Origin: Sisyra terminalis
Lineage: Eukaryota > Arthropoda > Insecta > Neuroptera > Sisyridae
Direction of reading: 5' to 3'
Assembly: GCA_958496175.1 (NCBI GenBank)
Contig: OY292274.1
Coordinates: 55,004,630 to 55,068,629 of the forward strand
Length of the DNA stretch: 64,000 nt
Shown here: piece by piece, positions 24,114-37,160 of the stretch
Layout of the letters: every line of letters starts with the position of its first letter
Position numbering within the stretch: position 1 is the stretch's first letter
Program-made: the position numbers and the translations under genes
The notes under the pieces: model-generated
What the model was told of the DNA's origin: nothing
Seen by the model: only the letters and a program-made list of their open reading frames with translations
The model's database searches: none

Positions 24114-24338
24114 GGCTCACGTGTATTTTAGCACACCCACAATCTGGCAATGTTGCATTTTCGACTTTGTTTTTAATTTAATTCGCGATTAAATCAGTCC
24201 ATAATGAAAATTTAGCCACAAAAGAGAGAATTATACCATATTAGAATTAAATTAACAAAAATATCGCGAATTAAATTAAAAACAAAGTCGAAAATGCAAC
24301 GTTGCCAGATTGTGGGTGTGCTAAAGTACACTTGAGCC
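24114..24338. mobile_element. 225-bp MITE (family copy 1), exact 8-bp target duplication
   Basis: It starts GGCTCACGTGTATTTTAG and ends with the inverse of GGCTCAAGTGTACTTTAG. Inverted repeats extend through TTGCATTTTCGACTTTG to GATTAAAT, covering most of each half. AATATATG flanks it at 24106-24113 and 24339-24346. Eight-bp duplications occur in hAT, P and Merlin elements. The GGCTCA end does not settle which superfamily this is. Confidence 0.9.
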
Positions 24339-24663
24339 AATATATGTATAATATATAAAAAGATAAGTATAGAAAGGACGATTGACGATGTGGTAAAAAG
24401 AAGAAAAACTATTGAGAAAAAACACATTTCAAGAGGAAAACGCTTTGCATTGAATGATGTGGAAGAAGATCTGGAATGCTCCAAGAAAAAAATAAGAAGA
24501 AGAATTGGAATTATAGATCTGGTATGGGAACTATACCTTGATTTTAAGAAGCTTATCGAGAATAGCCAGAGTTGGAAAGAGTAAACAACCAAAAAATGAT
24601 TTCAAATCGTTTCAGAGAGATTCTTATTTAAAAATCATTTACCCAGCTAAGGTCTTCATTTAA

Positions 24664-25300
24664 GGGAGTTCTCCCGTGTGACGGGTTAAAATCGATTTTT
24701 TTTTGCATAAATTCCTTTCTAAATATGTTTAAAGTTTTTTAAAATTGGAAGTTGTTAAGAAGATACAATCTTTACAAAGATATATAAATCGTTATCATTT
24801 TAACCGTACTTTAAACACGCTTTTCTCAAAACTGTGTTTTCAAACTTGTAACTTGCTTCCATCATATCTAAAAAACGGATTAATTGACTAATTTTCAATT
24901 TATCGGGTAGATTCGGTACATATTTATTCACGAAATGAACTGAAATCATTTAAAAAATCCGAATATGTCAATTTCTTTCTTTAATAAAAACCCGTGAAAT
25001 TTCTACTTTTTTCTTTAGAAGTTTGCCAAAAATCCAATTTTCAATATTTTCAATTGATTCTAGTTTATTCTATACTTCTAGGCTTACAGAAAAAAACGCC
25101 GTTTTTTATTTGAGATTACCCAATTAACTTCAGAGCAGTATAACGCCCGTTCTACTGGATATTTTTGGCTAAAAATTTGTATACATGCACTCAAAACAAA
25201 TATAAACAATGATAAACTTTAAGTTCTATATTTTTACGGGTATACAAAAAAAATCTCCAAAAAATGCTCAAAGAACAGACGGTCACACGGGAGAACCCCC
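24664..25300. mobile_element. TTAA-target non-autonomous DNA transposon
   Basis: The left end GGGAGTTCTCCCGTGTGAC is inverted at the right (read inward GGGGGTTCTCCCGTGTGACC). Both ends are immediately flanked by TTAA (24660-24663 and 25301-25304). TTAA targets are used by piggyBac and Kolobok; the GGG start fits Kolobok better than the usual CCC of piggyBac, but this is inference. The 637-bp interior has no transposase-like frame. Confidence 0.8.
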
Positions 25301-25304
25301 TTAA

Positions 25305-26680
25305 GTATATGAACCAAAACCAAATATTATGATTATACCAGAATGTTTTTAAATATTGAAAATAACTAATTTAATATTTATTAGAACAAAGATAATCGCA
25401 CAACTGAAAAGAGTGAAATTATTAACTGTAGTAGCTATAACAATCAAAAGTTTATTTTTTTCACAACTATTCATACTACTTAATGAAAGTAAACAGACCT
25501 ATGTAATTATACACTTTGCTGAAAAGTTTTGATATGAATATTAAGATGTACATAAGTGTAACTTTAAATATATTTGCGTTGTTCTAGCTGAACTTTTGTT
25601 TAAAAATTTACAGAAAAAATATAGTATATGTTTCATAGTGTTTTTGAATATAAGCAAAACAGTTCACATTAAAACATGAAAGTTCAATAAGTTATAATAA
25701 TTTTTTTGATGTTTTAATAAACGTTGATTACCTGCAGTTCAATAGTTAGATATATGAATAACTAAAATTATAGACTTGTTAATTTGGATTTACTGTAGAT
25801 TCTATTAGTGAGATGATTATTTTTATTACTATAAAAATATCAATAAAAAGAATAAGAGATAAATGTTTATTAACTTCATCAACGTTTTGGCATTTATTAT
25901 AACTTCTTTAATGATTTAATCGTACAGAGAACTCCTATTGCTGCAAGTGTTTATTAAAGCTATAAATATTTTATTATTGTATTGGTTCAAGGATTTTAGC
26001 TAAAAATATGATAAACTTTATTCAATCAACATATTTATTAGTGCATTTAGCGACTTACACTTATATATTTTCAATGGAACTTTTATACTTATAATTATTA
26101 GATTTATGAAGTCATCAGTGATTATTTTTAAGATGTCTTCGATTTAAATTTATGAAAACAATTATCAGTCAGAAAAATATATTTTTTAATTACTAAGGTA
26201 TTATATATAAAGGATATTTAACCGAATATATTATATAGCGAAACTTCCGGCTTTTGGCCGGAAAGCCCCCAACTCGAATCATTCCACTGGAAAATTTTTA
26301 ACAAAAGTAATTTAAACTGCTAGCCATCCAATAATAATATATTCCTTGTATTAAAGTTTAGAAAAAACTATAGAAAATGTATGTTCTTATTTTAGGTATT
26401 CCAGTAATATAATTAAGTAAATCTAGCACTTAAAAATTGAGGTTTTAATATGAACCTAGTGAGCTTAAAAGTGCTCAAACTGGTTGTTCAAGAATGAATA
26501 AATATAAATATATAGGCTTTATTAACTACTTCGGGTTATATGGGAATTTTATTTGTAATTTATTAATAAAGGTATCTGTAAAATATTTATCCGAATGGAA
26601 TATTTATAAATTGAAGATATCCTTGTGTTATTTTGCTTTAAACATTTCAAGCGTGCGTTTTATTGTTGCGGCTTTTCAGT
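25305..26680. other. Gene-free AT-rich stretch
   Basis: No supported genes. A GC hairpin CTTCCGGC / GCCGGAA lies near 26246-26265. The open frame at 26494-26682 is AT-driven and unlike any known protein. Confidence 0.45.
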
Positions 26681-26689
26681 GATATTTCG

Positions 26690-27950
26690 AAAATCGCGCG
26701 TAAAAGTTGAACAATGGATCAATTGTTTCGTTGCACGTAGCACAATCAATGCTAACGACGAATGAGAGATATAATGGAAATATAAAAATAAAGAGCGATA
26801 ACGATGAAAAGAGAGCCAAGAGAGACACCGTTATTATGATTAGTGGACATATTTTATCTATGATTTTATAGTAAGAAAAGGACGGAATGTTTGATTAGTA
26901 ACACATAAGAAACGTACAGGATATATCAAAAGAAAAAAAATATTATATTTACTTGAAAACGACAAAGTTAAAGATAAAGTGTACAATTATTAAATATATA
27001 TGAAAAATTTCAGTTTTGTACTGGTGAGAGGGAGATGGCGAATGAATGTGGCACGTAAATGGCTAGAGAGAGACGGGGGTACAATCGTGAGACGGCGTCG
27101 TGTGAGACAACACTGAAACGCAGTGGCGTAATTTATTTATAACTTTATCTTTTTAATTTCCTTTCGAAAGAAAATATCGAATTATTTTCGATGAAAAAGG
27201 TGTCAAATTTAAGAAAAATCCATATTGAAATAAATTGGTTCTAAAATATTTTTTTTTACATTGTATATGTAGAGGTATTCTTCTTAAAAATGTATATATT
27301 TATAACATTTATTGGAGTTGAATTATAATTTTGAATGGATTAATTTTATGTATGGAGTCCATTTATAATTTTATAATTTGATAAGCAATGAGTTATTTTA
27401 GATTGAATATATAGTAATTGTAAGTGTACGCCTCTGTATTAAATTGTTGAGTCAGAAGAACGGCTGTGAGAAGTGATAGGAAGGTCTAAGCAGGCCATGG
27501 TATGCGGTATGACTACGATCCAAACAGGAAAGAGAGAGACGACAGGTGTAGCTCTGTTCTTTTTGGTTGAAAGAATGTTTTCTTGGGAACGACTCAAATA
27601 ATAAAATAACATGATGATTTCAAAGAGGGACGGAGAGATATAGACTCATTAACGTGCTATCGACACTTGCTCTCCTTACACCGTTCGTTGCTTTAGAGAA
27701 TTCTCTATGTATGTATTGTATGTACGTATGTGTGGGGTTTTTTCTTTTTTACTTTTTTTTTGTTCATTCGATGGCTGTTGTTGGTTGGAAAACATAATTG
27801 TTACCTGCGTCGCTTTTACCTGCGCTGCCGTTCTCGTTCTTTCTGCTTCCAACTAAAGTACAGGCGTTACTGGATTGAAAAAGGTTCGGTTCTCGGTATA
27901 TGGGGAGCTTTCGTGATGTTTCTATTTTAGGAGACATTCGAAAATTGCGA
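26690..27950. promoter_or_regulatory. GC-richer, GAGA-containing island
   Basis: The segment shows repeated GAGAG runs (around 26815, 27025, 27065, 27530, 27620) and clusters of CpG words (AGACGGCGTCGTG near 27091), in contrast to the surrounding AT-rich DNA. GAGAG tracts bind GAGA-factor-type proteins at insect promoters and Polycomb response elements. No coding exon is recognised; 27730-27930 is an unremarkable open frame. Role inferred from composition only. Confidence 0.3.
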
Positions 27951-28448
27951 CAATAACTTTTGGTTACTATGGAAATTCCAACAACAGGTTGTTGTAAACA
28001 TGTTTTTCAAATTCAAAGCGCTCTTTGACGAAATCTCAACTTGAATATTGCTTTCAAAATCCCATAGCTTTTTGTTTGCAAAAGAAAAAATCTACCTCCA
28101 AACCTCTAATTCCAAATCAATATCGTTAATAATTCAAAACAAAATATCATTAGGAACCACAAAAATTTAACACTTATCTAATTAAATAAGGTTTATTACT
28201 TGTTCACTATAAAAACTATTGATATTTTATACTGATTTTAAAGGTTTCCAAAAGTTTTAAACCATCCCCTTTTCATGTAATAAAACTAAATTAAATTTCT
28301 TTATTCCCCTTTTTTATTAAGAAAATTATTTTATTTATGCATAAGTAAAACGTTTTTGAAAACTCAAATTTAACACCCAGAAATCTTCAGACCAATTTTC
28401 TCAAACTTCTTATATAAAAAATTAAGGAAATTGTTACCCCTCCCCCTC
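27951..28448. other. Gene-free AT-rich stretch
   Basis: Nothing recognisable between the island and the MITE at 28457. Confidence 0.5.
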
Positions 28449-28456
28449 GTTATGTA

Positions 28457-28694
28457 TATCGATACCTTAGAGCACAAATGAACTATGTCCGTGCCTTACT
28501 ACTTTGGTAAAATTCAAAATTTTGATACATGCATAACTCTAGTAAGGCAACTCAATGTCTTTTGATATTTACTAATTTTATGGTTTGTAAAAAAATATTA
28601 AAAACAAACTTTTCTAATTCTTGAACTACTATTCTATTTATTCATAGTATAATAAAATATGAACATAGCAAAATTGTGCTCTAAGGTATCGATA
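28457..28694. mobile_element. Uninterrupted copy of the palindromic-ended MITE
   Basis: The left end TATCGATACCTTAGAGCACAA is inverted at the right end (TTGTGCTCTAAGGTATCGATA). It is the reverse-complement relative of the outer element at 6579-7230 and lacks both insertions found there, so it shows their empty target sites. Flanks share TTAT, a poor remnant of a target duplication. Confidence 0.8.
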
Positions 28695-28702
28695 TTATAG
28701 TC

Positions 28703-29988
28703 GATCTTCTAATCACATTTTTCGTTAGCTATTATTCGGAAACATTTGCCAAAGGGTTGAAAAGTAAACATTAGATTTTACTTTTAGTTGTAGAAACTAA
28801 AAACTCTTTCAAAAAATAGGTATTAATGATAAATCTTTAAAGAATCGATGTTCTAAATCAGCGATATTTAAAAACAACGACTAGAAGATATCGATAAATC
28901 GAAACATATGGTTTTTAAAAAAACTATTATCGTTTCCGAAGTATATAATAAGTGCAAAAATTTGCAAATAGCTACAATCTGCGTTTCTATTGTCTTACAA
29001 CATTTATAAGAATAATGTAATATCAGATAATAAAGTTAGTTATTTACCAACTATAGAAACATCTCAGGGAAGTGGTTCAAATGAATATTATAGTCCTTCG
29101 AGTTTAATTTACGCGCCTAATTTCGTTAGATATTTCGTCTTATTTAGGTGCTCGTTATTGAAAGTGATCCCATCAATGATCGTAAAAGATATAAATTAAT
29201 CGACTTATAATAAAATATAATTGAATATTACATGGGAAAATACCTGATGAAGTTGGTAACTTTCTACTTAAATTTACTAGTGTTCAAATTCTCTGCAATT
29301 TATTAAATATGGTGGTCTTAAACTTGTACGTTAGATATTTTATTTCTATTCACAAGTTATTCGTCAACTCATTTTAATTATATAAGCTTATGGGTTTAAA
29401 AAAGAGATGACAACATTCAAATAGCGAGCAACTTGATAATTGATGAAACCCCACAAGATTTTCGTCTAACTCTTTACACATTTAAACTTCTTTGATCAAA
29501 ACGAGTTGGTGAGAATACTTTCCGGAAGAAAGCAATATTATAGATATAAGTAGAAAGATGCTCCAACTTATTTCTGAGTTAGGAGTTTTAATCATCAACC
29601 ACTGAATTTTGAATAGTAAATTATAAAGAAGTTATAAAAGTTCTTAAAATAAGATTACTAAATCGTTTTTTATTTGAATATTAAATAAAGTTGAAAAATA
29701 GCCTGGATTGGAACAATTAAGTTTTCCTATATGGAAGTAAATGATAAATTAATAGATTTCATCTGAAAATATTACATTATTGGGTAATAAAACAATGCAA
29801 AACAGTATCTTTTTGTAATGTGCAGTTCTACAAAAACTGTACAGTTCTAAAATCACTTTCTGAAATCTTCAATTACATTTTCTGTGATTGATTTTTTCCA
29901 TATAGAAATTTATCGTATTTTTCTTACAGAAAACTTTAAAAAGAAACATTATCTGCAGTTATGAAAATTCCTTAAAAAATGGGCAATA
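28703..29988. other. Gene-free AT-rich stretch
   Basis: No supported gene or repeat. The open frame at 28990-29199 has no recognisable family. Confidence 0.45.
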
Positions 29989-29996
29989 CAAATTTC

Positions 29997-30222
29997 AGCT
30001 CATGTCCCTTTTAGAACCGTCAAATCTGGCAATGTTGCATTTTCTGCTTTGTTTTGTTATTCTATTCGCGATTTTTTTTGTTAATTCAATTCTATTACGA
30101 TATAATTTTCCTCTTTTGTGGCCAAATTTTCATTATGAACCGATTTATTCGCGACTCAAATTAAAAATATAGTAGAAAATGCAACGTTGCCCGATTTGAT
30201 GGTTCTAAAAAAGACATGAGCC
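29997..30222. mobile_element. 225-bp MITE (family copy 2), exact 8-bp target duplication
   Basis: It starts AGCTCATGTCCCTTTTAG, ends with the inverse of GGCTCATGTC, and carries TCTGGCAATGTTGCATTTTC and its inverse. CAAATTTC flanks it exactly at 29989-29996 and 30223-30230. The body shares GCCAAATTTTCATTATG and the GATTTAT/CGCGA blocks with the copy at 35040. More diverged at the ends than copies 1 and 3. Confidence 0.85.
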
Positions 30223-30230
30223 CAAATTTC

Positions 30231-33200
30231 TTTGTTCCTATACCTAAGTTAGGTATTTGGCATTAAACATAATTTGTAATACCCAATGAAGATATATGGA
30301 TGATTTTTAATTATAAATATTGATGGTAAACATCAATTTAATGCACAAAATTAATCGCTTATGGGTTTGTTTATTTCCCAACAATGGGTCTATGCTGGTA
30401 AACGATGGAATGTGATTAGTAATTTTGTTAATAGCTCTTTGCTGTTTTGCAATCATTAGGCCAACCAATCCACCCTCGGTCCTGACAAAAGTATTGTGTT
30501 GTAAAATACTAATAGTTAAAAGTGTATGAAGAATATTTATTTCTAGTATAATATACGACGGATGCGATTTGGTCTATAATAATAATATTCGTATATATTT
30601 TTTGATTCCATAGATTTTGATTGCCGAATATTGATTATTATTACATGCTTAGCTTATTTTTTGTAATAGTTCCACTTTGAACTAATTGCAAAATGCTATT
30701 GATACAAGTATAAAAATTAATGAATATAACAACTAAATAATTTTCAATTTTATAAACATTTTAATCTATTACTAATAGCTTGCTTTGGTGTTTGTTTTAT
30801 TTAAATTATCCAAACATAAATTCATCATTTGTTGAATATCAACAATATGACTAGAAGTTTTAAAATATTCACCTAACTTTGTTGGGAACTAAATTTAAAT
30901 AGGAAGACAATAGAATATTAAAAGTATATAATTTTTTAAAAGAAATATTTTTCCACACCAAAATCATATTGAAACCCTCGAATTTTCACGCAAAATGTAA
31001 ATTTTGTATAGAAATAGCGATATCCGAATACGTGAAGTAGTATAGGAATAATCGGGGTTCAAACCGAATGCAAAAAACACTGATGTCATGGTGATTCGTA
31101 AAAAAAGCCAATAAGGCCAATGAAAATAATGTGTACGTAGTTTCATCATATTTTAGTACGAACTAAAACCGTGAGATGGTGCAACTTTTCAATAATATAT
31201 TTCGGTGGCGTCGAATTATAGTGCAATCTCCGTTAGATGAGAAGCGGCGACGACGGTAACGTCGATCAAGTCGTCGTTTGCGGTTCAAATGTAAAACAAT
31301 ACAAAAACATTGTTGGTTTTCAATTTAAATTAACTATTCAACTACAAAACCTGGCAATATAAGAGCTAGATATATAGTTTTATGAATTTTATTCAATTTT
31401 GAATATTTTTTTTCTTACCCACAGCTAAAATTGATTCACATTCTATATGAACTCTTTATTATTGGTTGTTAACCATCACTTATCACTACATTAAAAATTA
31501 AAGGGTCACAGAATTTCTTCAATATAAACTAGAAACTATTTTGGTTTGAAATTTAAGTTATCAAAACGAACTTATACAAATATACAAAATGTACAAAAGT
31601 ATATAACTCGATTAAAGTTTTGATAAATTTTTTTGATGTGATTGCATACAATTTTCATCCCTTTTGGAGATGCTAAATTGAAGTATTATATTTTAGTAAA
31701 TATGCACTTCTAAATAGTATAAACTTATTTAGCATTATTTTAAATTGCTATTTTCTAAAGTTTACTTTTTGTGATACTAGGTACACGTTTATCTCGACGA
31801 TTGAAAGACAAATTTAGGCTCTAATAGTAAATACAAAGTTCAAAACTAATATTATTTTACACGTAGATTTGTTAGAAATTGTGTTTTACTAAAATCAAGG
31901 TACACTAATTTTGTGCAAAAATTTCTATAAGAGAAATAAGGCCATAAAAATCAAAAATCATCTCTTTCTTTCTAAATTCAAAGTATTGAATATTCACTGG
32001 ATTTTACTGAAGAGAATGGCACTGAATTAATTCAGTTATTGCTTTTTCACCCAAATTCAGTATCAGTAAGGATTCAATATTTACTAATAAACAAGAAATT
32101 AATTTTTAGGGTTTCAGCTAATTGTAAGGCGGAACCCTTATACTTTCGTGTTGTCCAATTACCCCGAAATTTTACAATACAGAAAAAATGAGAATTCATA
32201 AAAATAATTTTTTTATAAATTTAATGTTTTTAGTAGTCTTAGTGGATTTTTAAAGTCTTAATTACTTGAATCTCATCAATAGATTCTTAAGTAAAAAATA
32301 TTGCTAAAACTTCATACAAGTCATTCATGTGACTTCATACCATTTTTGGTATAAAGATTCTCAATGACTTATAGTGTTATAGAATATTAACTCAATTTTT
32401 TTCCATTTTTTTTTTAAAAATGGAAATCAATGAATCTATAAATAGTTAATCTTTTTCGGTTTGTTTTTCAAATCGAAAGTTATAATCTTCCTATAGTAAC
32501 CTAAGGTGCAATCAAGGTGTCCATACCTTATATTTATCTATTTCACTCAAAAAATTTATTAAAGTATCTGCTTATTGTTTATATTTATAACGAAGTTAAG
32601 TAATGAATAGGTAAGTATACCTATTTCTCCTTTTGCGCGATTTTTTGGGAATATAGCTATCATGTAAAAAGAGAATTTGGTGTAGGTATATAAAATATTT
32701 GAATAAGTAAAAAATATTTGATATTATTTTACCAAGTTTTTATATACTTTTAGAGAAATTATAAAAACGACTCGTATGGTATATTTAAGCTCCTTTACAA
32801 TTCTGGTATAAAGCTGCTACAAAGTACACTGAAGTAATCACATTTTCTCGGAACTTCGTTTCAATAAAAATGTTATACTTATTAGAAGTCTCTTATTAAA
32901 GTAAAAAGCACCGAAACATATCAATGCAATTTATCAAAGCTCGTTTTATCCTATGTTTTTTCTGCATGTTTCCCTCCTAAATCTCATTCTAAAATTTTAG
33001 AAACAAAAATATTACGTATACCGGAAAGTAATCTCGTTTTTTTAATATACAGTTAAAACTCAAAATTTTGTTACAACCAATGATTTTAAATCAATGATAT
33101 AATGGGCCTCGATAGTGTCAACGTTTTGGCATCTAGTGTGCAAGTTTTTAAAAAATGCCAAGTTAGTAAAAATCAATTGATTTCTAAGGACAATATCAAA

Positions 33201-34860
33201 AAATTACATTTTGAACATCACTTAAGTTTTGAATTTTTTTACCCCTTAGTAAATGTGGTAACGATTGAAATAAATAGAAATCCGATGGGATAACTTTGGA
33301 CAATTATAGGAAGTACGGAAATATCATCCCCCTTTAATTTATTAGCTTTTTCCAGGGTTTTCTTCTGCAGAGGAGTTTTGCATTGCCCTGTTGTAGCTTA
33401 GAATTTTCTCTGTTAACAGTTTTTGGGCACTTTTGGGTATTTAGTTGATCGATTAAGATTGATTATGATTATTTAACAGTTCTTCGACTTTCTGGTACAT
33501 ATTTACCACCATTTCCTCCCTTAATTTCTTATTGGTTAAATTTTTTGCCATTCTTCATTGGTACTAGTTGGAGAAATGAAAATGATCGAATTTGAACTTA
33601 AAAAAACACATTTGGCATTAACGAACATCGAATGCACAAGATAAACATTGAAAATGTTTTTTGTAACAACTTTGCGTTATTTCCCTATGAAACTTGAGCA
33701 TAGAATTTCGAATTTGTATTCCTTTGGGTTCTTGGTCTTACCGGTCTTACTATATTTCAATATAAATTTCGGAATAAAAAATATTTTTTTTTTTTATAAG
33801 TAATAAGCCAATCTTATCATAAAATGTCTTAGAACCATTTGGAAATAACTTATAAGTAGATATATGGCATTTGAATGACTATAGGTTTAAAAACAAAATT
33901 ATTTTCTGGTACACCTAATATATACAACTTTTCATAAAAAACGTTCAATGTTCTGTGTCCAAATGTGACAAATCAATAGTGATGACATATGGATTTGACT
34001 ATATTTACATGAGTTATGCTATAGACATCTAAATTGTTAATTTGAGGGTTAGACTAATTGTCGCAGAAATTAAACCGAAATCAAATTGATCTATAATGCT
34101 AATAGTGTGAATCGTCAAAAGACTAATTATTCCTTTGTTACTTGTTTTGAAAATTTGCTTCAGTTCTATAAAATTGTAGTTTTCTTTAGTTAAGTCATAA
34201 TCGAATTTAATTCTAAAGCAGTTAGGGAACTAAATATTGCATTGTTTGTTAATTGTTATTGAAATAACTTGTGTATATCTGTAATATCCTAGAGAAGAAG
34301 ATTCGTAAAGAAAGCGCATGTATTAATGAAAGTAAGCACTTTCTGCACGCGATTTATAAATCGTTTACTTTCCGCACGTATACTAGAGTAAAGAAATACG
34401 TTATTATATTTGTTCTAAAATTTCAATTCTATTTGTGCTATAGAAAAATAGTTGCAATAAAAGAAGAAAAATAATTGCGAAAACTAACCAATGTAACAAT
34501 TTTATTATATTGATAACAACTAAATATTTACGAACAATGTACCTACAACAAAAAACAATAAAGTTATGTCTGCGAAAGAATTCCACAATATAACGTCAAT
34601 TTTCGGTCAATATACCTACAAAACAGTTGCATTCCTCGGTAATTTGAGCAAATTTTTCCGATAAGAAAAATCATTTGCGAATATCAAACCAAAGAATTCC
34701 CAGTGAGTCATTGGATATCATTACAAATATTGACGCTGGAAATAAGTGTATGAATTCGAGATAAAATTTAATCTTATCGTTTTACTAATAGATTTCTAAA
34801 TGCTTCTAATTATAATTCCCCAGCAAAATTGCACATGCTGCATTTATCAATGCAAACATT
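30231..34860. other. Gene-free AT-rich stretch
   Basis: No supported gene. A short CpG-rich pocket lies at about 31200-31280 (GCGGCGACGACGG). The - strand at 33449-33552 contains a short frame with protein-like composition (MAKNLTNKKLREEMV...), followed by stops; it may be a retroelement remnant but I do not recognise it. Confidence 0.4.
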
Positions 34861-36183
34861 ATTTCCTCCGTGTCAACGCAATTACTAGAAGGCGGAAGAA
34901 AAAAATCTTTTTTGGGAGAAATTAAAAATTTATGCAAAATATACGCAAAACCCACGCAATTGTCTAATTTAAATAAAATGAAATATTGCGGAGGGAAGTT
35001 TATAAGTGAACATTAGAAATGTTATAAGGAAGAATTTTCGGCTCAAGTGTACTTTAGCACACCCACAATCTGGCAACATTACATTTTCGACTTTGTTTTT
35101 AATTCAATTCGCGATATTTTTGTTAATTCAATTCTTATATGGTATAATTCTCTCTTTTATGGCCAAATTTTCATTATGGACCGATTTAATCGCGAATTAA
35201 ATTAAAAGCAAAGTCGAAAATGCAACGTTGCCAGATTGTGGGTGTGCTAAAGTACACTTGAGCCGAATTTTCATCCTTTCACTACTGGTTTGGATGTGAG
35301 ATGTAGTTTTCGTGGTATAGATAAAGGGTCACATTTAAAAACACTTTATAATAGCTATAAGATTCAGTAGAAAATAGATGTTTTTTTTAAAATAAACTTA
35401 TTTTGCTTTAGAATGGTAATTTGGTTTGACAATAAATAATAACACTATGAAACTAAAACCGATTGTTAAATCGTCGATTGTCTGCGATGAAGTGGCAACT
35501 ATTAATTTTTAAGTAGACAAAATTAGTCATTAATAAGTATTGGTAAAGTGGAACTATTAAAAATGTATCGTTATCCTACTAAATTGTTATCCTAAAAATT
35601 GTTTATTTCGCATTGCATTGAAATGTTTTATTTCCTCCGTGTCAACGCAATTGTTTCTTTACACTTTTATTTAATCTTTGAATTATTGATTTTACAATTA
35701 CTAGGAGTCAGAGGAAAAAAATATTTTTTGGGAGAAATTAAAAATTTACGCAAAATATACGCAAAACCTACGCAATTGCCTAATTTAAATAAAATGAAAT
35801 ATTGCGGAGGGAAGTTTATAAGTGAACATTGGAAATGTTATAAGGAAGAATTTTCACCCTTTCATCTACTGGTTTGGATGTAAGATGTAGTTTTCGTGGT
35901 ATAGATAAAGGGTTACATTTAAAAACATTTTAAAATTGCTAAAAGATTAATTAAAAAATAGATGTTTCTTAAAATAAACTTATTTTGGTTTAGATTTAAA
36001 AATAAATAGTAACACTATGAAACTAAAGCCGATTGTTGAATTGTCGATTGTTTGCGACGAAGTGGCAATTATTAATTTTTAAGTAGACAAAATTAGTCAT
36101 TAATAAGTATTGGTAAAGTGGAGTAAGTATTGCTAAATTGTTATCCTAAAAGTTGTTTATTTTGCATTGCATTGAAATGTTTT
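34861..36183 (+). repeat. Two-copy tandem duplication (about 540-550 bp unit)
   Basis: Copy 1 spans 34861-35629 and copy 2 spans 35630-36183. Both begin ATTTCCTCCGTGTCAACGCA and end TTGCATTGAAATGTTTT. Blocks such as ATTGCGGAGGGAAGTTTATA and GTAGTTTTCGTGGTATAG occur once in each. Copy 1 is longer because the 225-bp MITE at 35040-35264 is inserted in it; copy 2 retains the unoccupied site. Scattered substitutions and small indels show the duplication is not very recent. No coding frame is conserved across both copies. Confidence 0.85.
35040..35264. mobile_element. 225-bp MITE (family copy 3), inserted in duplication copy 1
   Basis: It starts GGCTCAAGTGTACTTTAGC and ends with its exact inverse. 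GAATTTTC flanks it at 35032-35039 and 35265-35272. Copy 2 of the tandem duplication has a single GAATTTTC between the same neighbours (AAGGAA on the left, a CCTTTCA block on the right), giving a direct empty-site proof of insertion boundaries. Confidence 0.95.
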
Positions 36184-36189
36184 CCATCT

Positions 36190-37160
36190 GTAATTGGGTC
36201 GTAGTGTTATAAAGAGGAATTAAGTTCTTATGTTATCTGGGCAAAGAACTTCTCACGAGAGTACCAAAAAATGGTTGGAATATATGTGAAAGTTAGATAT
36301 TGTATTAAAGCGTCGTAGTTCTTCGTTGTTACCTCTGTTGTTTATTCCAACAAACAATTGGGCATTATGTTAGAAAATGAAATGAGAGCGGCAAAATCCA
36401 TTCACTGCGACTAAACGCGAAGTAAATGGCGCCGCTATTTCATGGTTTTAATATAATGAAAAGCAAGCTCTTTCTTTCTGACATCGAAAACGCAAAAGAG
36501 AAAATCAGTATTCAGGGAGTCGACTCTTCGGCCTCTTTAACAATGTGATTTTTCCGATTTGTTGGAAGTAAATGTTGATACGGGTTTTCTTTTTCGGAAA
36601 ATTAAGCAAGAGATTTGGGTATGGATTGATTTTTGTGACTTTTTTCGGTTCAGTTTGTTGGGATCAGTTCGGGTTTTTGTAGTTATAAAAGATGAAACAC
36701 ATTGGACGTAGAAAACAAGGCGATGAAGATGATGGTAACGTTGGAGAGTTTGGTTCGTACGGTCTTACGATATGGTATATAGCGACCAATGGTACGACGA
36801 CCATGATAAAACAGCTAGAAGGCAGGGGCTGGGACTATCGAAGACACAAATACAGAAGCACCCGCGACTTCATATACAGACCAACACATCCGAAGATAAT
36901 ACCGACAGACGGACAGACGGAAAGACGGAAAGACAGACTCCAGTATACGAGGCTATTTGTGCCTTTTGTACCGCAGTACAGCTTGCGCACTAGGTCTGTG
37001 TTCTCGATGAGATCCGCTCCACATTAACGACCGTTCACTCATTCGTACTCTACCAGAAGTACTCAAAATGTTCACTCTACCATCACTTCTCCTCTTTATC
37101 CACCTCAACCAACAACCTAACATTAATTTTATAAAAATCCTATCGTACCACACCTCCGTA
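36190..37160. promoter_or_regulatory. GC-richer island with microsatellite, function unknown
   Basis: Less AT-rich than its surroundings. It contains CAACTAAACGCG-like CpG patches, a repeat-type block CACCCGCGACTTCATAT near 36858, and a GACGGACAGACGGAAAGACG microsatellite near 36905-36938. An open frame at 36692-37027 begins with ATG but runs through these repeats and resembles no known protein. Candidate promoter or untranslated exon region; no direct proof. Confidence 0.3.

Noticed and set aside
24390..24584. 64-residue lysine/glutamate-rich frame
   Set aside because: No ATG at its proposed start and no recognised domain; A-rich purine bias alone can produce K/E-rich frames.
26246..26265. 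GC hairpin followed by C-run, resembling a terminator
   Set aside because: The window is eukaryotic and no transcript ends are evident here; intrinsic termination does not apply.
33449..33552. Short - strand frame MAKNLTNKKLREEMV
   Set aside because: Stops follow quickly and no family is recognised; possibly a retroelement relic but not supportable.
36692..37027. 111-residue ATG-initiated open frame
   Set aside because: It runs through a dispersed-repeat word and a GACGGACAGACGG microsatellite, and matches no family I know.
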